In this document: positions 10,492-17,811 of the stretch, piece by piece
Numbering within the stretch: the stretch's first letter is position 1
How the letters are laid out: every line of letters starts with the position of its first letter
NCBI GenBank assembly: GCA_001275005.1
Contig: JWZX01001685.1
Coordinates: 1 to 22,617 of the forward strand
Direction of reading: 5' to 3'
DNA: 22,617 nucleotides
Source: Chrysochromulina tobinii
Taxonomy: Eukaryota > Haptophyta > Prymnesiales > Chrysochromulinaceae
Made by a program: the position numbers and the translations under genes
The notes under the pieces: generated by a model
Told to the model about the DNA's origin: nothing
The model's input: only the letters and a program-made list of their open reading frames with translations
Databases searched by the model: none

Positions 10492-11619
10492 ACTATTTGT
10501 AATTCGCGACGGCGCCAACATGACGACCGTCGTCCGCAAAAGAGCGCCCACCAGGGCGCTCTCAAACTTCTCTCTTCCGAATGGCGTGTCCGTCTTTCCC
10601 GGTGGATCGACGCGGACTCCCGTCCTCCGGCGTCGCTCCCGCGACGCCGCCCTCCGTCGCCGGCAGTCTTCCGACCGCCGCGACCACGCCCAGGCCTCTG
10701 CCTGAGGCTTCTATTTCTTCTTCTTCGCGCGCGCGGATTCCCGCGGTTCTCCCTGAACCGCGGCCCGCCAAGCTGCTCCAGCAGCCGCGCTCTTCGCTCC
10801 CTCTTCGAGTGGAGCTTTTCTCATTCCGACGTTCGTCTCCGACGTTCGTCTCCAGGCTCGAACGGAGTTCCGCCGCTTCCCGCGGCCCTCCTTCTTGCCC
10901 CGCTCGGGCGGTTCTTCTTCCTCCTGCCCTTTCTGGGCCGCTCCTGCACCTTCGGCCTTCACGGCTTGGTCTGGAGCTCAACCGTTTCCCGCGGTTCCAT
11001 CCGGCTCGATCCGGAGTCCGTCGCTTCTTGCGGCGCTCCATCTTGCCTCGCCCGGGTTTCTTCCCGCGGCCCTCTTCTTCGCGACCGTCAGCCTTCCGGA
11101 TCGGTTCCGCTCTCGTCAACCTCCTCATCACCCTCGCCCCCGCGATGCTGCAGGCTTCCCCACGATGTTTCCATCGTGCCGGAACGCCCGTTGAACAGCG
11201 CCGGCGCCACAACGTGAACTACGAAAGCCCCCCTCCACCTTGCAATCTGAGGGGGGCGAAGCCACAGGTGTCTACTCTCGCTCGGATTGTGACCGAAACT
11301 TTCTTTTTCTTCTTCTCTGTCCATCCTTCCGGGGTGACTTTCAGTCCCCTTTTCCGCATGTCTGTCCACTCAGGACCATGCCGTACTCCCCCTTCCGAAG
11401 GCCACCTCCGTGCCTGTAAGGACCATGGGTGACACAAAAAGCCATCCCCCGGCTCGCCCTATCTCCAGTCAGTCCCATAGGTCTCTGGCCTTCGGCAATG
11501 GTCCTACCACACGGTCCTCTCAGAGGTCACCGGTAGTAGATTGGGTTTCATACAGTACCTTTCACCCATACAGTCTCACACGTCGTCTATCGTTGACGCC
11601 GTTGCGAATTCATAATAGT
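10492..11619. mobile_element. Possible element bounded by 25-bp imperfect inverted repeats
   Basis: The left end 10492-10516 and the right end 11595-11619 are inverted copies matching at 20 of 25 bases, with core AATTCGCRACGGCGYC. A third copy of the 16-bp core sits at 12133-12148. The interior is strongly pyrimidine-rich on the plus strand and has degenerate repeats around TTCCCGCGG; blocks near 10857 and 11005 are recognisably homologous at about 148-bp spacing. Open frames on both strands give low-complexity Pro/Ser/Arg-rich translations with no transposase or reverse transcriptase. I see no clear target-site duplication, so a non-autonomous element is an inference. The left end overlaps the extended N-terminus of the NLR-like frame. 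Confidence 0.4.
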
Positions 11620-11665
11620 TCAACAGAATCAACACAACGCGCACACCCACACGCTCCGCGCGTCG

Positions 11666-11722
11666 TGCTGCTGCTGTTCAACACAACGCGCATGTGCTGC
11701 TGCTGTTCAACACAACGCGCAC
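11666..11722. repeat. 30-bp tandem repeat containing CTG runs and CAACACAACGCGCA
   Basis: Copies at 11666-11692 and 11696-11722 share 27 bases at 30-bp spacing. A partial copy of the AACACAACGCGCAC portion precedes them near 11630. Confidence 0.8.
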
Positions 11723-11888
11723 ACGCTCCGGACCCCCAAGCACGAGGGCCTCTATCGCTATGGACGGAGGTGTGGCCGACACAACCCGTGCTAACACAAC
11801 CCGACAACCGTATTAACACAGGCCGTTTTTTCTCGCAGGAGCTGATGAGTTTGTTGTTTTTGTTGCTTGAGACACCGGGGGGAGCCGG

Positions 11889-11920
11889 TTCAGTTCAGTT
11901 CAGTTCAGTTCAGTTCAGTT
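11889..11920. repeat. Pentanucleotide microsatellite (CAGTT)6
   Basis: Six perfect CAGTT units run from 11891 to 11920, preceded by TT. A shorter five-base-period run of the different motif TTGAC is at about 17681-17695. Confidence 0.95.
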
Positions 11921-12204
11921 CATCTCCGACGACTAACACCCCCACTGCTAGCCTCGAGAGCACATTCGATAGGCTTCTAATAGAGGCTTCCATTAGGTTG
12001 TCTGTTGTTTATGTAGTAACTGAACTGAGCCGGGACACATTCACACAGGCACACGGACACACAGACGAACCTCACTTACCCGGTGCCGGTACCGGTACGT
12101 ACGCCCGAAGCATTCGAAATCATGCGAAATGCAATTCGCAACGGCGCCTCGATTATGGGGTGCGGTTGGAATAAAGTTAGCAGATCGGGCGTAATGTTCG
12201 CTAA

Positions 12205-12716
12205 CTTACATGTATCTCAAATGCATCCAGAGAGAGATGTATCTGATATGAAGGAGACATGCGGGATACATGCGAGATACATGCGAGATACATGTATCCT
12301 CAGAGGTAATCAAGATACATGCGGAATACATGTGGGATACATGCGGTACACGTATCTCGGGGGTTACGGGGTATCCAAGCGCGGTTGCAAGTAGAGGGCT
12401 CGAGTTACGTATACATGTATCGTGATGAAGAGTCCAAGATACACGTATCCTGGTGTATCTTGATATGTATCCAGTGTGACACCAAGGAAGCGCGCGAGAT
12501 ACATGTATCTTGACGGTATCTGATGTGTATCCCAAAATGTATCTTGGACTCGTTTGGGATACGTGTAAAATACATGCAAAATGTCAAGATACATGTATTC
12601 TCTTGGAATGTAACTGAGCATTTAAATACATTTGAGATACATCAAGATACACTCAAGATACGTGTATCCTTCAGGATACATGCAGGATACATCATGATAC
12701 ATCAGGATACGTATCC
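12205..12716. repeat. Dense array of GATACATG/CATGTATC half-sites
   Basis: About 30 variants of GATACATG and its reverse complement fill roughly 510 bp, many fused as the palindrome GATACATGTATC (for example 12287-12298, 12498-12509 and near 12588). Perfect 11-bp tandem units GATACATGCGA occur at 12265-12286; elsewhere the spacing is irregular. Composition is much more AT-rich than the surroundings. Open frames here are by-products of the repeat. It could be a satellite, an intron filler, or a multimerised protein-binding site. Confidence 0.85.
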
Positions 12717-13179
12717 AATAACAACCCCCCCCAAACTCGTAACAAACCCCCCCTAACCCCTACCCCCCTACTTCCACTTTGGCGCGCTCGCAGCCTCGTT
12801 CATGACCATCCTCCGCCTCCTCGCGCGCCGGACACGCCTCCCCGGCGCCACCGACAACACGCGATACGGCGAGGGCCGCGCGTCCCCCGCAGCTTCCTCA
12901 CGCACCACCTTGCCAACATCTCCACCGCCATCCAAGCCGCCGACGCCCAAACCATCCTCAACGCCGCCAGCGCGCGCATGCTCCGTGTCTCGTATGGGGT
13001 CATGTAAAGTGTGTGTATTCTGAGCGGGCAGTAACAGTGCCGTAGCACCGGTTGTCGCGTCTGTCGTGTTAACGTTCACATCGATCGATCACAGCAACAC
13101 CCCCGCTTCGCACGAAACATGTCACGAGTGTGACTGCGTGTGGTCCCGACGCGTTCGCGTGTCGCGTTCCGGCTTATTA
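12717..13179. other. Intergenic region upstream of the coiled-coil gene
   Basis: It starts with a C-rich tract (12724-12770) containing CCCCTAACCCC, which is only loosely telomere-like, followed by a CT-rich run and GCGCTCGCAG that could serve as a splice acceptor. A short coding-like stretch ends at 13007. The rest, up to 13179, would be the promoter and 5' UTR of the coiled-coil gene. No TATA box is obvious. Confidence 0.4.
12894..13007 (+). other. Possible terminal exon or gene fragment (37 codons plus stop)
   Basis: Frame 3 reads FLTHHLANISTAIQAADAQ followed by TILNAASARMLRVSYGVM and TAA. This is a well-mixed, helix-like sequence unlike the low-complexity frames around it. Further upstream the same frame becomes Arg/Pro-rich, so a splice or frameshift would be needed. 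No family is recognised. Confidence 0.2.
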
Positions 13180-16100
13180 ATGCTGGCCAGTGTCCATGAC
13201 GCAGCACGCCGTGCTCGGGACGAGCTCGCCAATTTGCGCCAGATCGCCTCGCGTCTAGATGGCACGCGGCAGCGCTCTTCGGAGCAAGAAATCCCGGCAC
13301 CACCCAATGCTGCAACCCCACCAGAGATCCCGGCACCACCCAATGCTGCAACGCCACCAGAGATCCCGGCACTGCCCAATGCAGCAACGCCCAATGCTGC
13401 AACGCCACCAGCGACTCCCATGGCTCATCGAGACAACACGCTCCTCGACCTGCCTCGTGCAGCATCACCGGCTGCGGAGCTCAACATGCCGAGGGCAGCG
13501 CTGGCTACGGAACCAAAGGTGCCGATGGCGCCCGCTTCGGAACCAGCCCTCTTGCAAGCGAGCCCAGCACCATCAGACCCACCGCCTGCGACCGCACCTG
13601 CCGCCGTGAATGTTGAGGACGAAAGGTTCGCTTCGCTACGCCGTTCGTACATGGATCGCCTGGCGGCCATGGGCCAGGCCTTCCGCGAGCTCCCGTCGCG
13701 ACTGCAGCAGGACGACATGCTCTCATACCTTCGGTTGAGCGATGGGAGCGACGAGGAGGTGCGGCAGCGCGCGTTCGCGATCTTTTCCGAGACGCTCGAG
13801 TCAGCGCAGGAGCACACGGTGAGTCAGCTGCAGCAGCGGCTCGCCGCCAGGGACGCCCAAGTGGTGCAGCTGATCGCCGAGCGCTCGATGGGTACTGAGG
13901 TGCTCGAGACGGCGCGAAAACGGCTGGCCGAGCTCGAGCACTATGAGCACGTCGCGGGGCATTGGCAGCAGCGGTGCCGGCCGTTGCGCGACCGGTGCGT
14001 GGAGCTCGAGGAAGAGCTAGTGAGCTTGCGCGATCAGCGCGCCACCGAGCGAGTGGCCTTGGAGCTCGCGACCCAGATCGCGCGAGATGCCGAGCAGCAG
14101 GTGATGGCGACCACGGCTGATTGCCATCAAGTGCGATTGGTTGCAGTTCGTTGTCATGGAGTGCCGTTGGGTGCCGTTGATTGCCGTTGGAAGCCGTTGA
14201 TTGCCGTTGATGACCCCTGATGACCTCCTGACGCCGTGTGGTGCAGGTGATGGTGTCTAAAGCACTCGCGGCGAGCGCAGAGGCGGCGGCACGCCAGGCC
14301 ATCGAGCAGCGCGCGAATGAGGACTCGGAGAGCAAGTGGTTACGGCAGGGGCTCTCGATCATGCTTCATCAGCTACAAGGCGTCCTCAAGATTCGGAAAG
14401 AAGATGCCGAGGGCATGTTCCAGGCGATCTCGGGCGCCGAGCTCACCACAGCGAGCGAGCGGTTCGTGAGCGCCATCGGTGAGCGCATCGGGACGCTCGA
14501 GGCGGCCGACGCACGACGCACGGAGCTCGAGGCCATCGTGGGGGCTCATAGTGAGGAGCTTCGCGAGGCACGGCTCGGGGCGAGCATGACCTTGGAGCAT
14601 GCTCACCAGGTGCCGTTGGTTGTTGTTAATTGCCGTTGATTGCCGTTGATGACCTTGGAGCATGCTCACCAGGTACTCCGAGCTGCCACGGGTCGCCTCT
14701 GATGGCCTATGTTTGCCACGGGCTGCCTCTGATGGCCTATGATGGCCACGGGTTGCCTCTGATGGCCTATGATTGCCACGGGTTGCCTCTGATGGCCTAT
14801 GATTATGATTGTCGCTGGTGGCCTATGATTGCCAGCCCCACGGATGGTCTGTGATGGCCCATGATTGATTGCCGCTGATTGCCTCCGCATGCGCACCAGA
14901 TGGTCGAGCGCTGCGTGGCAGCTGAGAAGGAGCGGCACGCGCTCGATACGGCGCGCGCGACGAGTGCCGCCGACGAAGCCCGCGCCGCGGCCCAAAAGGA
15001 GCGTGACGAAGCCCAAAAGCAGCTCAAGGAGCAGCAGCTGCGGCATGCGATCGAGCTGGCGAAGGCCAAGGCGGCCGCGGAGGCCGAGCTCGATGCCCGC
15101 TCACAGCAGTTCGCAGCCGACCTGCGCGCCTTGAATGCGTCGTACCGAGAAGCTCGGGACGAGCTCGGTGTGCTGACCCAGCAGCTGCGGGAGGTGCGAC
15201 GGGCGAAGGCGGCGGCGGAGCGTGCGCTGCGAGAGGGTCTGGACCATGCACAAGCTCGACAAGACGATGCGGACGCGCGCCTGTTTGAGCGCTCGCAGCT
15301 CGCAGTCCAGCTCGCCGGCCACGCCTCCAAGGTGATTGCCATTGAGTTCCATTGAGTGCCATTGAGTGCCATTGACGAAACTCGGCGTCTGAGGTGCCAG
15401 CTCGCCGGCCACGCCTCCAAGGCGCTGCAACAGGAGATGCTCACCATCTTCACCTTCCAGGACCGCATGGGGCATGGCGTGACAAAGATCCCCACAGAGG
15501 ACCGCATGGCAAAGATCCCCACAGTCACTGTGGCACCGAGCGTGTCAGCGCAGGCGGCGGCGGCGCTTTGGTCGCCTTCCGTCGCGTTCCCCACCGAGCA
15601 AGGTGAGTGAGCCTCGCTACCTCGCCGCCGCTACTGCTTCCTGCAGCGATGCCGCCCGCAGCGATGCCGCCCGCAGCGATGCCGCCCGCAGCGACGCTAA
15701 CCGCAGCGATGCTGACCGCAGCGATGCTGACCGCAGCGACGCTGGTCTTAGCTGACTCCTCAATGGTTTCTTCCCAAGAGGCGAGCATGCGCGAGGATCA
15801 GCGCGAGGAGCGACGCAGGCGCGACGAGGCGGAGGCGAGGCACGGCGAGGTGGCTGAGGCGAGGCACGGCGAGGTGGCGGCTGCGGCGGCAGCGGCTGCT
15901 GCGATGAAAGCGGCGGCGGCGGAAGATCTCCTGTTGCAGCGCCTTGGAAGTGAGCGGCGCAAGCGTGAAGAGGCGGAGGCGTTGCGCGATGAGGCTCAAA
16001 CGCGGCGGCTGGAGGCGGAAAAGCGGTGCGATGAGTTCGAGGCACAGCGAAGGGAAGCGGAGGCCCAGGCGGCGCGTCTGCGCGACGAGGCGGCACGGCT

Positions 16101-16467
16101 CAGACTTCGCGCGCAAGACGTCGACTCGCACGAGATCCGTCCTTGCGGCTCAGCCCTCCCCACACCCTTCCCAACGGGATCCCCCCTCACCGCCAGCCCG
16201 AGCTTCGACCCGAGCTTCGAGCTCGGTACGGACGTTGGGACGGCCGTTGGGGGATACGGGAGCTCGAGCCATGGCGACAAATTGGACGCAGCGCCCGGTG
16301 CGGACGACGCAGCGGCTTGGAGCAGCACCCGCGTGGGCGGCGCACGGATGCCGCCGATCTCGATGGAGTCGGCCATGCACGGGCTGGGGGTGCTCACGAT
16401 TGGAATGCACGACCACGAGCCCGAGCTGCCGCTGCAACACAAGTACAACACGATACGAGATCTATGA
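13180..16467 (+). CDS. Long coiled-coil protein, five exons
   Basis: Exons 13180-14100, 14247-14609, 14900-15331, 15422-15602 and 15779-16467 give 861 residues. The ATG at 13180 is chosen because the frame upstream opens only at a GTG. Residues 37-72 are three copies of a 12-residue Pro-rich unit (EIPAPPNAATPP). From about residue 143 to 750 the sequence is mostly charged heptad-like helix rich in Ala, Glu, Arg and Gln, consistent with a rod-like coiled coil. The last 110 residues are Gly/Ser/Pro-rich and end with a compact segment near HEPELPLQHKYNTIRDL. There is no signal peptide or membrane segment. No family is recognised; a scaffold, flagellar/centrosomal or golgin-like role is only analogy. 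Four introns interrupt the rod; three have direct repeats at their edges and all contain short tandem repeats. Confidence 0.75.
13288..13395 (+). repeat. 36-bp x3 Pro/Ala-rich coding repeat
   Basis: Units 13288-13323, 13324-13359 and 13360-13395 encode three copies of a 12-residue motif, the last one diverging. They lie in the presumably disordered N-terminal region of the coiled-coil protein. Confidence 0.9.
14101..14246 (+). other. Intron 1 of the coiled-coil gene (146 bp) with an 11-bp flanking direct repeat
   Basis: The donor CAG|GTGATGGCG and the acceptor GTGCAG|GTGATGGTG share GCAGGTGATGG at 14097-14107 and 14243-14253. The copies are offset by exactly the intron length. Splicing joins AEQQ to VMVSKAL in phase 0. 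The interior carries degenerate ten-base TGCCGTTGAT-type repeats. Frame-1 read-through would stop at 14218. Confidence 0.8.
14610..14899 (+). other. Intron 2 of the coiled-coil gene (290 bp) with flanking direct repeat and minisatellite
   Basis: The junctions share GCATGCTCACCAG (14597-14609) and GCATGCGCACCAG (14887-14899), 12 of 13 bases. Splicing joins LEHAHQ to MVERCVAAEK in phase 0. An exact copy of the 24 bases ending exon 2 (14586-14609) recurs at 14649-14672, again followed by GT. A 30-bp minisatellite follows. Confidence 0.8.
14684..14803 (+). repeat. 30-bp minisatellite, four units, inside intron 2
   Basis: Units start at 14684, 14714, 14744 and 14774 with consensus TGCCACGGGTTGCCTCTGAT followed by GGCCTATGAT. 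Degenerate pieces of GGCCTATGAT continue to about 14870. Confidence 0.95.
15332..15421 (+). other. Intron 3 of the coiled-coil gene (90 bp) created within a 26-bp direct duplication
   Basis: An exact 26-bp repeat occurs at 15307-15332 and 15397-15422. The donor GTGATT follows the first copy and an AG ends the second copy. Splicing at 15332/15421 joins GHASK to ALQQEML in phase 0. An acceptor at 15400 is also in frame and would add seven residues (LAGHASK). The interior has CCATTGAGTG repeats at 15339-15376. Unspliced, the frame stops at 15355. Confidence 0.8.
15603..15778 (+). other. Intron 4 of the coiled-coil gene (176 bp) containing a 15-bp array
   Basis: The donor GTGAGT is strong and the acceptor TTTCTTCCCAAG at 15767-15778 has a pyrimidine tract. 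Splicing gives FPTEQ-EASMREDQREE in phase 1. An alternative acceptor at 15645-15646 is also in frame and would instead translate the 15-bp array as Ala/Met/Pro-rich sequence. Confidence 0.65.
15643..15747 (+). repeat. 15-bp tandem array, seven units
   Basis: Seven units of GCAGCGATGCCGCCC and variants run from 15643 to 15747. The unit is a multiple of three, so it would be frame-neutral if retained in the mRNA. Confidence 0.95.
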
Positions 16468-16662
16468 TCTCCGATGGTAGCAGAGTATGTTTATCTACTC
16501 AAATACGAATAGATTACAGTGCCTCGGTACCCGGGTTGAGCAACTAGGGGTTTTCAATTACTCTACATGAACATGTGGAGCTCAGGGAGAGAGTTTCCAG
16601 TTTCGCCTGGGCTGATTGCGCTGATTGCGCGCCTCATCATTGCGGTGCTTCCATCGCCGAGA

Positions 16663-17538
16663 ATGATGAAGTCTCTCCTGCATGTGTTCGCCAAGGCGCC
16701 GCGTGGTGCACTGCGACGGCTATCGTCTAGTGCAATGCCATACACGAAGCTGGAACCAGTTGATGTCCTCGCACCGGCAACGCGTGTCCTGCGCATGCAG
16801 CGACCTCCCGTCAACTCTCTGAGTCTCGAGGTGCTCTCTTCATTTGCAGAGTCTCTTGCTGAGGCCGAGAGTGACCCGGCGTGCCGTGCTGTTGTTCTGG
16901 CATCAGCGTCTCCGACTGTGTTCTGCGCCGGGCTTGACATCACCGAGATGCATGAACCGAAGCCGGAGCGGCTTCACCAGTTTTGGCACACGCTGCAAGA
17001 GGTCTGGATCAAGCTTTCGACGAGCCGCGTGGCGACGATTGCGGCCATCGAGGGACACAGCCCGGCGGGTGGCTGCATGCTCGCCATGTCGTGCGACTGG
17101 CGTGTCATGGCCCTCGCCGACCCGATCAAGGGAAAACCGTTGACCATCGGGCTCAATGAGACGAAACTGGGGATCGTCGCGCCTTTTTGGTTTGCGGACA
17201 CGATGGAATATGTGGTGGGCGCCCGCCAGACCGATCTGCTGCTGCAGACAGGCGCGCTGCTCACCACCGAGGAGGCGCTCGCCGTTGGACTGGTCGATGA
17301 GGCAGTCGCTCACGACCAAGTCATGTCGCGGGCAGCAGCCAAGACGAAGGAGTTCCTCTCAGTCCCCGACACCGCTCGGCATGCGTCTAAGATGCTGCTG
17401 CGTGCCCCGATGGCCGAGCGGCTCCTCGCGTCGCGCCAAGAGGACAATGCGAGCTTCTCCGCGTTCTGCCTCACGCCAGCGGTGCAGGCGAGTCTCGGAA
17501 AGTACATGGCTGCCCTAAAGCAGAAAAAGACGAAGTGA
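16663..17538 (+). CDS. ECI1: Mitochondrial enoyl-CoA delta-isomerase (ECI1-like)
   Basis: This 291-residue crotonase-fold protein shifts 3-cis or 3-trans enoyl-CoA double bonds to 2-trans so that unsaturated fatty acids can enter beta-oxidation. Clear signatures are PPVNSLSLE (48-56), the oxyanion/CoA loop FCAGLDITEM (87-96), GHSPAGGC (131-138) and LNETKLGIVAPFW (164-176), whose Glu166 matches the catalytic Glu of ECI1. Similarity to animal ECI1 runs to the C-terminus, and the length is close to the usual 300. The N-terminus MMKSLLHVFAKAPRGALRRL is Arg-rich and amphipathic, typical of a mitochondrial transit peptide; this is why 16663 is preferred over the upstream in-frame ATG at 16567, which would add 32 residues including a hydrophobic stretch. 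There is no peroxisomal SKL tail. It is a single exon. Confidence 0.92.
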   Translation: MMKSLLHVFAKAPRGALRRLSSSAMPYTKLEPVDVLAPATRVLRMQRPPVNSLSLEVLSSFAESLAEAESDPACRAVVLASASPTVFCAGLDITEMHEPKPERLHQFWHTLQEVWIKLSTSRVATIAAIEGHSPAGGCMLAMSCDWRVMALADPIKGKPLTIGLNETKLGIVAPFWFADTMEYVVGARQTDLLLQTGALLTTEEALAVGLVDEAVAHDQVMSRAAAKTKEFLSVPDTARHASKMLLRAPMAERLLASRQEDNASFSAFCLTPAVQASLGKYMAALKQKKTK

Positions 17539-17590
17539 AAAACGTGCTGACTGTTGTATACTGCTGTACCCGTGTAGCGTGTACCGGTAC

Positions 17591-17628
17591 TGTGGCCCGC
17601 GCGGGCCAGCACTGTCACAGGGCCACAT
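17591..17628 (+). other. GC-rich hairpin after the ECI1-like gene
   Basis: TGTGGCCC (17591-17598) pairs with GGGCCACA (17621-17628). The loop side contains the perfect palindrome GGCCCGCGCGGGCC (17594-17607), which offers a competing fold. It lies about 50 bases past the stop codon, so it would be in the 3' UTR. The remainder of the 273-bp gap before the next gene has only a TACCGGTA palindrome and a short TTGAC run. Confidence 0.4.
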
Positions 17629-17811
17629 GCACTCTGCGTGTGCGCACTCGGGTGGAACCAGGTGTGGAGTGTGTCAAGTTGACTTGACTTGACTTGGAGT
17701 GTGCACTTTGAAACTTGCCATATCGGGCAACTTTGTTCTCGGGTCATGCTCTCACGACCCCCGCCTCAGACGAGCGGTTGGGTTGCCGCCGTCAGCGTGC
17801 ATTGAGAATCC

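Larger units (their letters stand above)
11620..12204. other. Intergenic, microsatellite-bearing
   Basis: No gene is supported. The long open frame here begins at a GTG and translates to low-complexity Thr/Ser/Cys stretches created by the tandem repeats. It contains a 30-bp tandem repeat, a CAGTT pentanucleotide run, a TACCGGTA palindrome (12090-12097) and a 16-bp core repeat (12133-12148). Confidence 0.5.

Noticed and set aside
10378-10551. Extended N-terminus of the NLR-like protein from the ATG at 10551
   Set aside because: These 58 residues are unconserved in appearance, pass through an A-rich tract, and begin within the inverted-repeat-bounded segment; the ATG at 10377 is preferred. A GTAAGC/TTCCAG intron here was tested, but it joins in the wrong phase and creates a stop.
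10562-11432. Open frames of 216-314 codons on both strands
   Set aside because: Low-complexity Pro/Ser/Arg/Glu translations in a CT-biased, stop-poor segment, with no recognisable domain and no agreement on strand.
11410-12174. 254-codon plus-strand open frame
   Set aside because: It starts at GTG and includes peptide runs made by the CTG/CAACACAACG repeat and the CAGTT microsatellite; no protein-like features.
12205-12716. CRISPR-like array
   Set aside because: The half-sites are only about 8 bp, in both orientations, with irregular short spacing and no unique spacers of constant length; the genome is eukaryotic.
12724-12770. Telomeric repeat
   Set aside because: Only one CCCCTAACCCC-like unit inside a C-rich tract; no tandem CCCTAA array.
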